Source: DASSKO01 sp035690425 (lineage in GTDB: Bacteria; Actinomycetota; Actinomycetes; Propionibacteriales; Nocardioidaceae). Taken from it: a stretch of 42,492 nucleotides of DNA. Each line of letters opens with the position of its first letter. The first letter of the stretch is position 1. Both the position numbers and the translations under genes were made by a program. Under the pieces are notes generated by a model, which was given only the letters and a program-made list of their open reading frames with translations, was not told where the DNA came from and made no database searches. Below, piece by piece: positions 1 through 8,004 of the stretch. The stretch spans positions 1-42,492 of the forward strand of contig DASSKO010000060.1 in the NCBI GenBank assembly GCA_035690425.1, given 5' to 3'.

Positions 1-108
1 CGCCTACTCACCCGTGTCGCCTTCGGCTTCAAGTCAGCCCACGCACTGATCGCACTCGCCATGCTCAACCTCGGCGGCTACCAGCCCAGCCTCCCCGGCC
101 GATCCTGA
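1..108 (+). CDS. ISL3-family transposase, C-terminal fragment (cut by window edge)
   Basis: The first 35 codons are open in frame 1 and end at TGA 106-108. The tail reads LTRVAFGFKSAHALIALAML and ends near LPGRS, which resembles the extreme C-terminus of actinobacterial ISL3-type DDE transposases. The catalytic residues and the start lie to the left of the window, so completeness cannot be judged. A candidate terminal inverted repeat follows the stop within about 25 bases, as expected for an IS end. The family call rests on a short stretch and is moderate. Confidence 0.6.
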   Translation, partial: RLLTRVAFGFKSAHALIALAMLNLGGYQPSLPGRS

Positions 109-112
109 CCCA

Positions 113-131
113 CAGATCAGTCAGAAGAGTC
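113..131. mobile_element. Probable right terminal repeat of the ISL3 element
   Basis: Read on the minus strand from 131, the sequence begins GACTCTTCTGAC, which resembles the (G)GCTCTTC-type termini of ISL3 elements. It lies just after the transposase stop. The next eight bases (132-139, GAAATTTC) are AT-rich and palindromic, a plausible target duplication for this family. The left end is outside the window, so the repeat cannot be paired. Confidence 0.35.
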
Positions 132-141
132 GAAATTTCGC

Positions 142-180
142 GGGGGAACTCCCCATTTGGTGGGGTACCCAGTCAAATGG
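142..180. repeat. GGTACC-centred palindromic repeat (family 2)
   Basis: Bases 153-180 form a near-perfect palindrome: CCATTTG, a GTG triplet, GGGTACCC, an AGT triplet, then CAAATGG. The preceding GGGGGAACTCCCC (142-154) extends the similarity to the inverted repeat at 24078-24165. It lies between the transposase tail and the convergent end of the tmsB-like gene, so the transcript could also act as a bidirectional terminator, although there is no T-tract. Confidence 0.6.
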
Positions 181-220
181 AGGGCGGGGCCTTGGACGCC
201 GGAGGCGGGCCGGCCGGACG

Positions 221-1522
221 CTAGACGCCGAAGTCGGGACGCAGCGGGTAGTCGGAACCGCCGTCATCGTGCAGCCGGACACCGAGCACCTGGTGCAACT
301 GCACCTGGTTGGTCTCGAAGCCGATCTGCGACCCGGCGAGATAGAGCCCCCACGCCTTGGCGGTCGGTTCGCCGGCCTCGCGCACGCACTCCTCCCAGTT
401 GTCGACCAGGTTGGTGCACCAGGCCGCGCAGGTGCGGGCGTAGTGCTCGCGCAGGTTCTCACTGTGCCGCACCTCAAACCCGGTGTTCTGCATCGCGGTG
501 ATGATCGTGCCCGACCCGGTCAGCTCGCCGTCGGGGAAGATGTAGCGGTCGATGAAGCCACCGCGCACCCGGGGCGTGTGCACGTTGTCGGGCCGGGTGA
601 TGCAGTGGTTCAGCAGCCGCCCGCCCGGTCGCAGCCGCTCCCACAGCGCACCGAAGTACGCCGGGTAGCTGCGCACCCCGATGTGCTCGGTCAGCCCGAT
701 CGAGCTGATCGCGTCGAAACCGGTCTCGCGCACGTTGCGGTAGTCCATGTAGCGGACCTCCGCAAGATGGTCGAGCCGCTGTCGCTTGATCTCCGCCCGC
801 GCCCACTTCGCCTGCTCCTGGGACAGCGTCACACCGAGCGCGCGTACGCCGTACTCGCGGGCCGCGTGCATGACCATGCCGCCCCAGCCGCAGCCCACAT
901 CGAGCAGTCGCATCCCCTCGGCCAGGCCGAGCTTGCGCGCCACCAGGTCGTGCTTGTGCTCCTGCGCCTGCTCCAGCGTCGAGTCGGCGGTGGGATAGCA
1001 GGAGCAGGTGTAGGTCATCGACGGGCCGAGGACCATCTCGTAGAACCGGTTCGACACGTCGTAGTGGTGGTGGATCGCCTCGGCGTCACGGCCGCGGGAG
1101 TGCAGCCACCCGCTGGTGATTCGCCGCCAGTCGGGCAGTGACTCCTGCGGCGGCGGTGGCGGCGGCGGGATGATCCGGCGTACGCCGATCGCGGTGGCGA
1201 GCCGGAGCACGTCGCGCGGCTCCGGTCGGCGGGACAGCAGCGCGTCCCCGAGCGTCCGCAGCGCGAGGTAGGGGTTGCCGGGATGCACCCCGCTGAGCTG
1301 CAGGTCGCCGGCGACGTAGGCACGGGCCAGCCCCAGCTCGCCCGGGGCGGTGACCAGATAGGCGGCAGCGCGCTCGTTGGCCAGATGCAGCCCGATGGCG
1401 GCATCCGGCGGCCCGGCACTGCTGGCGTCGTAGGCGGTGACACGGAAGGGCAGTGGGCCGTCGGCGAGCGCGGCGAAAGCCGCCGCAATCGGGAGGCTGC
1501 CCTGACGATTGGAGATTGACAC
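221..1522 (-). CDS. tmsB: CFA-synthase-like SAM methyltransferase, probable TmsB
   Basis: A 433-residue protein of the cyclopropane-fatty-acyl-phospholipid synthase family. The SAM-binding glycine motif LLDVGCGWGG sits at roughly residues 206-215, after an N-terminal lipid-binding region, and HHHYDVSNRFYE is the family's characteristic entry motif. Enzymes of this family transfer a methyl(ene) group from SAM to the double bond of phospholipid-bound oleate. The gene starts with GTG 22 bases after the stop of an FAD oxidoreductase on the same strand. That pairing is the known tmsA-tmsB (bfaA-bfaB) arrangement, in which the methyltransferase makes a 10-methylene acyl chain and the oxidoreductase reduces it to 10-methylstearate. 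A plain cyclopropane synthase is the alternative; the neighbour favours TmsB. No separate tmsC is visible. Confidence 0.8.
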   Translation of the reverse strand: MSISNRQGSLPIAAAFAALADGPLPFRVTAYDASSAGPPDAAIGLHLANERAAAYLVTAPGELGLARAYVAGDLQLSGVHPGNPYLALRTLGDALLSRRPEPRDVLRLATAIGVRRIIPPPPPPPQESLPDWRRITSGWLHSRGRDAEAIHHHYDVSNRFYEMVLGPSMTYTCSCYPTADSTLEQAQEHKHDLVARKLGLAEGMRLLDVGCGWGGMVMHAAREYGVRALGVTLSQEQAKWARAEIKRQRLDHLAEVRYMDYRNVRETGFDAISSIGLTEHIGVRSYPAYFGALWERLRPGGRLLNHCITRPDNVHTPRVRGGFIDRYIFPDGELTGSGTIITAMQNTGFEVRHSENLREHYARTCAAWCTNLVDNWEECVREAGEPTAKAWGLYLAGSQIGFETNQVQLHQVLGVRLHDDGGSDYPLRPDFGV

Positions 1523-1544
1523 GGCCCAACCATACGACGTCGGT

Positions 1545-2960
1545 TCAGCCGCGCTCGACCACCTTTCGGTACAGGTCGAGCAACCTGCCCTCGGGGTCGT
1601 AGCGCTGTTTCAGGGCGCCATAGGCGTCGCCGCCGTAGTGGGCCCAGAAGTCGTCGGGCTCGTAGTAGGCGTCGGAGTACAGCGACTTGTGCCCGTCGAG
1701 GTCGGCCACGCGGTCCTCGATCGCGCGGTTGACCGCGCCGTCCGTGCCGTCGCTGCCGGCTGCGTACCTGCGTGCGACCGTGCCCCAGAAACCCACGTTG
1801 ACGTAGTCGCGTCCGGGCTCCAGCGGGTAGAGCGTCCAGCTTCGGGCGTCTCCCGGCGGCTGGTCGCGAGGCCGCTCCCGTGCCTCGCGCAGCCGCAACG
1901 GGCACAGCCACACCGGTGCCATGCCGACCTCGTCGGCGAACCAGCGCAGGAACCGCGGTGTCTGCTCGAGCGGGAGCTCCACGTCCTGCACGACCCGCTC
2001 GCGTGGTGGTAGCCCCCGCCGCCGGTCGATCCGGGCGGAGACCTGATGCTGGTGCTCCAGCCGGACCAGCCGGTGGTAGACGTCGCTGCGCCGCCAGCGC
2101 CGCGGCCACAGCCGGCGTACCAGCGGGTGCTGGGCACCGAAGGCCCGCGAGCACCAGAACCAGTCGGTGTCCCACCGCCACAGGTAGTCCTGCACCCTGA
2201 GCACGTCGCGGGACCGCTCGCGCAACGACCGGTAGTAGATCTGCTGGCCGGTGTAGTCGCTGGGCCGGGTGTCCGCCCGGTCCGCCCACTGCCCGAGCGT
2301 GAGGTAGAGCTCGTCGACGGCGAACATCACACCATCGAGGAAGTCCACCGGCTGCCCCTCCCACTGCCGGTCCCGCATGATCGCGGCGATCGCGGCACAG
2401 CACGCCTCGGGGTCGTCGAACCGCACATGGCGGAGTACGACGAAAGGCGAGACCGGTGCGAGCTCGATGCGCAGCCGGGTGGCGTAACCGAGCGTGCCGT
2501 AGGAGTTCGGGAAGCCCCGGAACAGGTCGGCGTTCTGGGTCGGGGACGCGGTCACGATCTCGCCCGCACCGGTGAGCACGTCCATCTCCAGCACGGACTC
2601 GTGCGGCAGCCCGTCCCGCCACGACGTCGACTCGATCCCGAGCCCGGTGACCGCACCGCCGAGCGTGATCGTGCGTAGCTGCGGCACGACCAGCGGCATC
2701 AAGCCGTGCCGCAGGGTCTGCTCGACCAGATGCTCGTAGGTGCACATGCCCTGCACGTCGGCGGTGCGCGCCTCGGTGTCGACGGCGATGACGCCGGTGA
2801 GGCCGGAGACGTCCAGGCCCGCAGGCGTCGCGTCGGTGCGTGGCCGGAACAGGTTGGACGTCGACTTCGCCAGCCGCACGGGCTGGTCCGCGGGGGTACG
2901 CCGGTAGCTGTCCAGCAGTTGTCGCACGGCGATCTCGTGTTGGTCCATCGCCGCCATCAT
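1545..2960 (-). CDS. tmsA: FAD-binding oxidoreductase, probable TmsA (10-methylene fatty acid reductase)
   Basis: A 471-residue protein with an N-terminal FAD_binding_4 (VAO/DIMINUTO-type) domain. Visible are TADVQGMCTYEHLV and TITLGGAVTGLGIEST near residues 65-110, then YGTLGYATRLRIEL, typical of the FAD-binding half. The C-terminal half is rich in aromatic residues, as in sterol-reductase-like family members. It is the upstream gene of a two-gene minus-strand unit with the CFA-synthase-like methyltransferase. In characterised actinobacteria this pair makes tuberculostearic (10-methylstearic) acid, the oxidoreductase reducing the 10-methylene intermediate. ATG codons occur at 2960, 2957 and 2948; the first is used but the exact start is open. 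It is divergent from the PAP2 gene across about 200 bases. Confidence 0.8.
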   Translation of the reverse strand: MMAAMDQHEIAVRQLLDSYRRTPADQPVRLAKSTSNLFRPRTDATPAGLDVSGLTGVIAVDTEARTADVQGMCTYEHLVEQTLRHGLMPLVVPQLRTITLGGAVTGLGIESTSWRDGLPHESVLEMDVLTGAGEIVTASPTQNADLFRGFPNSYGTLGYATRLRIELAPVSPFVVLRHVRFDDPEACCAAIAAIMRDRQWEGQPVDFLDGVMFAVDELYLTLGQWADRADTRPSDYTGQQIYYRSLRERSRDVLRVQDYLWRWDTDWFWCSRAFGAQHPLVRRLWPRRWRRSDVYHRLVRLEHQHQVSARIDRRRGLPPRERVVQDVELPLEQTPRFLRWFADEVGMAPVWLCPLRLREARERPRDQPPGDARSWTLYPLEPGRDYVNVGFWGTVARRYAAGSDGTDGAVNRAIEDRVADLDGHKSLYSDAYYEPDDFWAHYGGDAYGALKQRYDPEGRLLDLYRKVVERG

Positions 2961-3161
2961 GCCCGGTGCCGGCTACGCGGGCGCCGGCGGCGTACCCGGG
3001 CTGGCGACCGGAGCCCGGTCCCCGCCGCGCCGTTCACAGCCACCCGCGCGTACGGTCGGATGCGGAGGGTAACGGCAGCCGGATGAGATCGATCACATCC
3101 GGTGGCCGGCGCGCGGATATCGGCTGAACGCCGGTCGAACTTCCGGGTAACCTGGGCGGCA

Positions 3162-4241
3162 ATGACCTGGCGGGCGTATGGATTGGCGATCGCGCTCGCC
3201 GTCGTCATGGGGGTGCTCTCCGTGTCGGCGGCGGCCATCCTCGACCTGCCCCTGCGCGACCCCGAGGGCATGGTCGGCCCGTCGTGGGTGCGGCTGCCGC
3301 TGATCGTGGTGGGGTGCTTCCTGGCCGACGTGGTGCCGCGCGCGGTTTTTCGCGCCAAGGGCGTGCGCGGGTCGATCCGGTACTTCCGTGACGTCGCCCG
3401 CGAGCGCTGGACGCGTGACCGCGTCAGCCTGATCGTGGTCGGGCTGGGCAGCTTCTACCTCACCTACGTCGGCTACCGAAACCTCAAGAGCTTTCTGCCG
3501 TTCGCCCGCGAGACCAACCACGACGAGGCGCTGGCGGCCTTCGACCGCATGGTGATGCTCGGCCATGACCCGGCCACGGTGCTGCACAACGTGCTGGGCA
3601 CCGGCGTGGCCGCACACGTGCTGTCGTTCATCTACATCGGCTACCTGGTGTTCGTGCCGGTGTCGCTGGCCGCGTGGCTGATCTGGTCGCGCAACCTCGC
3701 CGGAGGGCTGTGGTACTCCACCGCGCTGTGCATCAACTGGTGCCTCGGCCTGGCCAGCTACTACATCCTCCCGACGATGGGACCGGTCTTCGCCGAGCCG
3801 TCGCTGTTCTGGGACCTGCCCAACACCGGCGTATCCGCCCTGCAGGCGGCGCTGTGGGACAACCGCTTCTGGGTCATCTCCGACCCGCACGCCACCCCGT
3901 CGGTGTTCGGCATCGCGGGCTTCGCCTCGCTGCACGTCTCGGTGGTGTTCACTGCCGCCCTGATGGCCCATCTGTGTGTCGCTACCCGCTGGGTGCGGGT
4001 GACGATGTGGGTCGCTCTGGTCGCCACCGTCCTGGCCACGATCTACTTCGGCTGGCACTACATCGCCGACGACCTCGCCGGTCTGCTGATCGGCTGGCTC
4101 GCCGTGTGGTGGGCGGGCGCGGCCACCGGCCACAGCATGCACGGCAACTACCGCGGCCAAGTGTTCGGTGCGGGCAAGCCGAGGGAGGAGCTCGTGCCAC
4201 CCGACGAGGCGACTCGCGAACCTTCGGTGAAGTCTCTGTAA
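3162..4241 (+). CDS. PAP2-superfamily membrane protein
   Basis: About 359 residues with multiple hydrophobic segments. The phosphatase signature is near the C-terminus: FASLHVSVVF (the SxxH-type motif) and GWHYIADDLAG, the GxHYxxDxxxG motif that carries the catalytic histidine and aspartate. The layout resembles the inositolphosphotransferase/Aur1-like PAP2_3 branch, whose members act on lipid phosphates or transfer phospho-headgroups at the membrane. The ORF is open from 3102, but the ATG at 3162 is preferred because it directly precedes the first membrane segment. The substrate cannot be inferred. The next gene is separated by a TPP riboswitch and is a different unit. Confidence 0.75.
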   Translation: MTWRAYGLAIALAVVMGVLSVSAAAILDLPLRDPEGMVGPSWVRLPLIVVGCFLADVVPRAVFRAKGVRGSIRYFRDVARERWTRDRVSLIVVGLGSFYLTYVGYRNLKSFLPFARETNHDEALAAFDRMVMLGHDPATVLHNVLGTGVAAHVLSFIYIGYLVFVPVSLAAWLIWSRNLAGGLWYSTALCINWCLGLASYYILPTMGPVFAEPSLFWDLPNTGVSALQAALWDNRFWVISDPHATPSVFGIAGFASLHVSVVFTAALMAHLCVATRWVRVTMWVALVATVLATIYFGWHYIADDLAGLLIGWLAVWWAGAATGHSMHGNYRGQVFGAGKPREELVPPDEATREPSVKSL

Positions 4242-4257
4242 CCCGCTGGGACCGAAT

Positions 4258-4287
4258 TTCCATGCTGGGCCGGTGGCGCGCTAGGAT
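4258..4287 (+). promoter_or_regulatory. Candidate promoter for the ykoEDC riboswitch operon
   Basis: TTCCAT (4258-4263) and TAGGAT (4282-4287) are 18 bases apart and lie just upstream of the aptamer, giving a predicted transcription start near 4294. The -10 match is fair and the -35 weak. It is proposed mainly because of its position before the riboswitch. Confidence 0.25.
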
Positions 4288-4296
4288 GGCGGCATA

Positions 4297-4384
4297 CGAC
4301 AGGGGAGCGCCGAAGGGCGCTGAGAGTGCGGAAAGACCGCAGACCCTCGAACCTGATCCGGCTAGCACCGGCGCAAGGAAGTCG
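4297..4384 (+). ncRNA. TPP riboswitch (THI element) upstream of ykoE
   Basis: The conserved thi-box parts are present in order: GGGGAGC (4302-4308), GCTGAGAG (4319-4326), ACCCTCGAACCTGATCCGG (4343-4361), then TAGCACCGGCGCAAGGA. CGAC (4297-4300) can pair with GTCG (4381-4384) to close P1. These are the sequences that bind thiamine pyrophosphate. The element precedes a thiamine-precursor importer, so TPP binding should switch the operon off. A second hairpin that sequesters the Shine-Dalgarno follows. Confidence 0.93.
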
Positions 4385-4413
4385 AGCCTCAAGTCACGCG
4401 GGAAGTGGCTTCC

Positions 4414-4433
4414 CCTCCTGTGACCACGGGAGG
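4414..4433 (+). promoter_or_regulatory. Hairpin sequestering the ykoE ribosome-binding site
   Basis: CCTCCTGT (4414-4421) pairs with ACGGGAGG (4426-4433), one pair being G-U, around a GACC tetraloop. The 3' strand contains the Shine-Dalgarno GGGAGG (4428-4433), five bases before the ATG at 4439. A competing hairpin, GGGAAG/CTTCCC (4400-4405 with 4409-4414), shares base 4414. This looks like the expression platform of the TPP riboswitch acting on translation initiation. Confidence 0.6.
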
Positions 4434-4438
4434 ACCTG

Positions 4439-5125
4439 ATGTCCCAGCACACGAGCACCACCACTCCGAGCACGTCGAGCACGTCAGCGCGCGCAGCGGC
4501 TGGCCGCCGCGGTCACCGGACCGCGCTCGCCCAGCGGCCGCTGCTGGCGTGGCGCACGATCGACCTGATGACCGCGGCCATGGTCGGCGTCACCATGGGC
4601 GTCGTCTTCTGGGGATGGAACTTCTTCTACGCGTTCGCCTCGCCGGCGTTCACCGCGACCGCGGCGCCCTTCGTCGGGCTGCTCGGCGGCACCTGGCTGC
4701 TGGCCGGCGTCCTCGGTGGCCTGATCGTGCGCCGGCCGGGAGCCGCGCTGTTCGCCGAGATGCTGGCTGCCGCGGTGTCGGCGCTGCTGGGCAACGAGTG
4801 GGGCTGGACCACGCTGTACTCCGGTGTCCTGCAGGGGTTCGGGGCCGAGCTGATCCTGCTGCTGTTCCTCTACAAGCGCTTCAGCCTCGTCGTGGCGGTG
4901 CTCGCCGGCATGATGGCGGCCGCCGTCGAGATGACCTATGAGTGGAACATCTACTGGGCCGGTTTCGACACCGCGTGGAAGCTGGTCTATCTCGGCGCGT
5001 TCATGTTCTCCGGTGCCGTCATCGCCGGCGGCGGTGGCTGGCTGCTCACCAGGGCGCTCGCGCGCACCGGTGCGATCGACGCGATGCCGCCCGCTCAGGA
5101 GCTGCACGAGAGTCGCGCAGTCTGA
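4439..5125 (+). CDS. ykoE: YkoE-type ECF transporter S component (thiamine/HMP precursor)
   Basis: 228 residues. A polar, Ser/Thr-rich N-terminus of about 35 residues is followed by five to six hydrophobic segments. The region around GWNFFYAFASPAF, LLGNEWGWTTLY and TYEWNIYW, with its many aromatic residues, matches the YkoE family of membrane substrate-binding subunits for hydroxymethylpyrimidine or thiamine. The start at 4439 follows GGGAGG by five bases. It is the first gene of ykoE-ykoD-ykoC: the double ATPase starts 13 bases after this stop and the T component follows. It lies directly behind a TPP riboswitch. No ykoF-like periplasmic/soluble thiamine-binding gene is present in the cluster. 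Confidence 0.88.
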   Translation: MSQHTSTTTPSTSSTSARAAAGRRGHRTALAQRPLLAWRTIDLMTAAMVGVTMGVVFWGWNFFYAFASPAFTATAAPFVGLLGGTWLLAGVLGGLIVRRPGAALFAEMLAAAVSALLGNEWGWTTLYSGVLQGFGAELILLLFLYKRFSLVVAVLAGMMAAAVEMTYEWNIYWAGFDTAWKLVYLGAFMFSGAVIAGGGGWLLTRALARTGAIDAMPPAQELHESRAV

Positions 5126-5137
5126 GCCGGCATCCGG

Positions 5138-6625
5138 GTGCGACGGGATGCGGCTGTCGAGGTCCGCGGGCTGACTTGGCGGCCGGCGGCGCGTCGGCAA
5201 CCGGTGCTGCGTGACCTCGACCTGAGCATCGCGCCCGGCGAGCGTGTGCTGCTGGCCGGGCCGAGCGGTGCCGGCAAGTCGACGCTGCTGCGGGCGATCG
5301 CCGGCGTGCTGCTCACCGCCGACGTCGGCGACCTTGCCGGCGAGGTCCGTGTCGACGGCGCGGACCCGCACGAGCATCCCGGCCGAGTGGCGCTGTTGCT
5401 GCAGGACCCGACCGCGTCCCTCGTCGCCGAACGGATCGGCCGCGACGTCGCCTTCGGCCTGGAGAACCTCCGACTGCCACGCGAGCAGATCTGGCCGCAG
5501 GTGGCGGAGGCACTGACCGCCGTCGGTCTGCCGTACCCGCTCGACCACCGCACCCACGCGCTGTCCGGCGGTGAGACGCAGCGGCTCGCGCTCGCCGGCG
5601 CGCTGGCGATGCGGCCCGGTGTGCTCCTGCTCGACGAGCCTACCTCGATGCTCGACCCCGGGCTCGCCGCCGAGGTCCGTGCAGCGGTGGCAGACGTGGT
5701 ACGCCGCAGAGGCAGCACGCTGGTCGTCGTCGAGCACCGGATGGAGGGCTGGGTCGACCTGGTCGACCGGGTGGTGGTGCTCGACGAAGCCGGGGCGGTG
5801 GTCGCCGACGGCCCGCCCGACCGCGTGCTGGCAGAGCACCGCGACGCCCTGCTCGCGCAGGGGGTGTGGGTGCCCGGGGCCGGCGACCCGAAGCCGGCCG
5901 ACATCGACCACGCCCTGGTTGGCCCGTACCAGGAGGCTGCGGGCACGTTGGTCGAGGCCACCGAGATCGTGCTGCGACACACCTGGCGGACACACACCGG
6001 CGAGCGCCGGATCACCGTGGCCCTCGACGGCGTCTGTGAACGGCTGGACGCAGGCCGCATCCTCGCGGTCACCGGTGCCAGCGGCGCCGGCAAGTCGACG
6101 CTGGTCAGCGTGCTCGGCGGTCTTGCGCGGCCCACCTCGGGAGCGGTGCACGCCGGTCCGCTCGGCAGCGACCGGCCGCTGTGGAAGTGGCGATCCTCCG
6201 CGCTCGCGCGGCGGCTGGCCTGGGTGCCGCAGCAGCCCGAGCACGCGATCGTCGCCCGCACCGTGCTCGACGAGGTGTTGACGGCGGCGCGTGCGACGGA
6301 CCGGGAGTCGTGGGCACGCCGCCGGGCCGACGCGCTGTTGCAGGCAGTCGGCGTCGCGCACCTCGCCGCCGCCAACCCGTATCAGGTCTCCGGCGGCGAG
6401 CAGCGCCGGATCATGCTCGCCGCCGCGCTCGCGCACGGGCCGCAGGTGCTGCTGCTCGACGAGCCGACGGTGGGCCAGGACCGCACCACCTGGAGCCTCG
6501 TGGCCGGCCTGGCCGCCGCGGCGCGTGACGCCGGGGTCGCGGTGGGCATGGCGACCCACGACCTGCTGGCGGTCGACACCGTCGGGGACCGGCACACCGC
6601 GCTGAGCCACGGCCGAGCCCGATGA
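5138..6625 (+). CDS. ykoD: YkoD-type duplicated ABC ATPase of an ECF importer
   Basis: 495 residues containing two complete ABC ATPase domains. Domain 1 has Walker A GPSGAGKSTL, signature LSGGETQR and Walker B VLLLDEPTSMLD. Domain 2 has Walker A GASGAGKSTL (about residue 315), signature VSGGEQRR and Walker B VLLLDEPTVGQD. Both sets of catalytic residues are intact. The fusion of two ATPases is characteristic of YkoD/CbiO-like proteins that power energy-coupling-factor importers. It starts with GTG 13 bases after ykoE and is followed by the T component, so the three proteins should form one membrane complex importing a thiamine precursor. It is expected to be TPP-repressed through the upstream riboswitch. 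Confidence 0.9.
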   Translation: MRRDAAVEVRGLTWRPAARRQPVLRDLDLSIAPGERVLLAGPSGAGKSTLLRAIAGVLLTADVGDLAGEVRVDGADPHEHPGRVALLLQDPTASLVAERIGRDVAFGLENLRLPREQIWPQVAEALTAVGLPYPLDHRTHALSGGETQRLALAGALAMRPGVLLLDEPTSMLDPGLAAEVRAAVADVVRRRGSTLVVVEHRMEGWVDLVDRVVVLDEAGAVVADGPPDRVLAEHRDALLAQGVWVPGAGDPKPADIDHALVGPYQEAAGTLVEATEIVLRHTWRTHTGERRITVALDGVCERLDAGRILAVTGASGAGKSTLVSVLGGLARPTSGAVHAGPLGSDRPLWKWRSSALARRLAWVPQQPEHAIVARTVLDEVLTAARATDRESWARRRADALLQAVGVAHLAAANPYQVSGGEQRRIMLAAALAHGPQVLLLDEPTVGQDRTTWSLVAGLAAAARDAGVAVGMATHDLLAVDTVGDRHTALSHGRAR

Positions 6626-6643
6626 TGGCCCGATGATGGCGCG

Positions 6644-7324
6644 ATGATGGCCCGGTGCGGGCCGCTGTCCCTGCTGCTGGTGTGTCTGCTGCCGGCCTTC
6701 GGTGCGCCCGCCATCGAGTCGGTCGAGCACGGGCTGTGGAGCCTGCTGCCGGTGGCGGTGCTGGCGGCGGTCGCCGTGCGCGCGGTCGGCATCACGCTGC
6801 GTCGGATGGCGCTGGGGCTGGTGGCGGCCGGCTCGATCGCGGTGTCGACCTGGCTCTACGGGGGTCACGACCTGGACACCGCGGTGGGGGCGTCGCTGCG
6901 GATCATCTACCTGATCGCGCCCGGCGCCATCGCATCGACGTATCTGGAACCGAGCAGCCTGGCCGACCATCTGGCGCAGCGACTGCGGCTGCCGCCCCGG
7001 GTGGTGGTGGCCGCGAGCGCCGCCCTGCAGCGCCTGGACGAGGTCGGTGAGCAGTGGCGGCAGATCGGTCGCGCCCGGCGTGCGCGCGGCGTGGGCGCCG
7101 AGGGCGGTCCGGTGCGGCGGGTCCGGGTCGGTGCGACCATGGCCGTGGCCCTGCTGGTGTCGACCATGCGGCTGTCGGGGCGGATGTCGGTGGCGATGGA
7201 CGCGCGCGGCTTCGCCCGCGCGCAGCGGCGGACCTGGGCTGAGCCGGCGCCGTGGCGGCCGGCCGACTCGGTCGCGGCGCTGGCCGGTGTCGCACTGGCG
7301 GTCGTTCCCTGGCTGCTCCGCTGA
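6644..7324 (+). CDS. ykoC: YkoC-type ECF transporter T component
   Basis: 226 residues. Hydrophobic segments in the N-terminal half are followed by a cytoplasmic helical region with the coupling motif area around RARRARG (near residues 142-148), then a final C-terminal hydrophobic segment. This matches the CbiQ/YkoC energy-coupling transmembrane family. It is the third gene of ykoEDC, and its order and spacing argue for one complex. The start is ambiguous: an 11-base unit containing ATGATGG is repeated three times across 6620-6652, giving ATG pairs in different frames. ATG 6644 is the first in the right frame. Confidence 0.85.
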   Translation: MMARCGPLSLLLVCLLPAFGAPAIESVEHGLWSLLPVAVLAAVAVRAVGITLRRMALGLVAAGSIAVSTWLYGGHDLDTAVGASLRIIYLIAPGAIASTYLEPSSLADHLAQRLRLPPRVVVAASAALQRLDEVGEQWRQIGRARRARGVGAEGGPVRRVRVGATMAVALLVSTMRLSGRMSVAMDARGFARAQRRTWAEPAPWRPADSVAALAGVALAVVPWLLR

Positions 7325-7413
7325 CGGGCGACGACTCGGTGCTGTGATGTCGGTCGTTGTCGTGGCCGCGTCGGGGGACGTCTACTCATCCCATGCACCG
7401 GGTCGCACAAGGA

Positions 7414-7911
7414 TCAGTGCAGGTAACCGCCGTTGTCCTCGTAGCGCTTGACCGAGGCGTGGATCTCCTCCTCGGCCTCGACCCGGCCCACCCAGGTCGC
7501 GCCCTCGACGGACTTGCCGGGCTCGAGGTCTTTGTAGACCTCGAAGAAGTGCTGGATCTCCAACCGGTCGAACTCGCCGAGGTGGTGGATGTCGCGCAGG
7601 TGCTCCAGACGCGGGTCGGTCGCCGGGACGCACAGGATCTTGTCGTCGCCTCCGGCCTCGTCGGTCATCCGGAACATACCGATCGCGCGCGCCCGGATCA
7701 GGCATCCGGGGAACGTCGGCTCCTGCAGCACCACCAGTGCGTCGAGCGGATCGCTGTCCTGGCCGAGCGTGCCCTCGATGAAGCCGTAGTCGGCGGGGTA
7801 CTGCGTGGAGGTGAACAGGGTGCGGTCCAGGCGGATCCGACCGTTCTCGTGGTCGACCTCGTACTTGTTGCGCTGCCCCTTGGGAATCTCGATCGTGACG
7901 TCGAAGTCCAC
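7414..7911 (-). CDS. ppa: Inorganic pyrophosphatase (family I)
   Basis: 165 residues, normal for prokaryotic soluble family I pyrophosphatase, which hydrolyses PPi to phosphate with Mg2+. Seen are the N-terminal VTIEIPKGQRNKYEVDHE, the metal-binding signature QDSDPLDALVVL and AIGMFRMTDEAGGDDKILCV. The reading frame is open far upstream, but the GTG at 7911 is chosen because AGGAGG precedes it by six bases and the family N-terminus begins there. It is divergent from the PBP4-type carboxypeptidase and convergent with ykoC. The ppa/dacB/zincin/tilS/hpt/ftsH neighbourhood is common in actinobacteria. Confidence 0.95.
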   Translation of the reverse strand: MDFDVTIEIPKGQRNKYEVDHENGRIRLDRTLFTSTQYPADYGFIEGTLGQDSDPLDALVVLQEPTFPGCLIRARAIGMFRMTDEAGGDDKILCVPATDPRLEHLRDIHHLGEFDRLEIQHFFEVYKDLEPGKSVEGATWVGRVEAEEEIHASVKRYEDNGGYLH

Positions 7912-7944
7912 GTGTGTCCTCCTGCTTGACCCGTTGCCGGTTCG

Positions 7945-7974
7945 TTGAATATCGGGTCCATCCTCCCCTACGAT
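7945..7974 (+). promoter_or_regulatory. Candidate sigma-70-type promoter of the PBP4-like gene
   Basis: TTGAAT (7945-7950) and TACGAT (7969-7974) are separated by 18 bases, predicting a start near 7981, just before the Shine-Dalgarno GGGAGG (7993-7998). Its -35 coincides with a potential TTG start codon at 7945, which argues against translation beginning there. Confidence 0.45.
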
Positions 7975-8004
7975 GCAGGGTCGTTCGTCCGCGGGAGGGG
8001 TCTG

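Noticed and set aside
4484..6970. An 828-codon open frame on the minus strand opposite ykoE-ykoD-ykoC
   Set aside because: Composition is His/Arg/Gln-rich with no recognisable domain, and it is fully antisense to three clearly recognisable ECF genes. It is an artefact of high GC in the third codon position.
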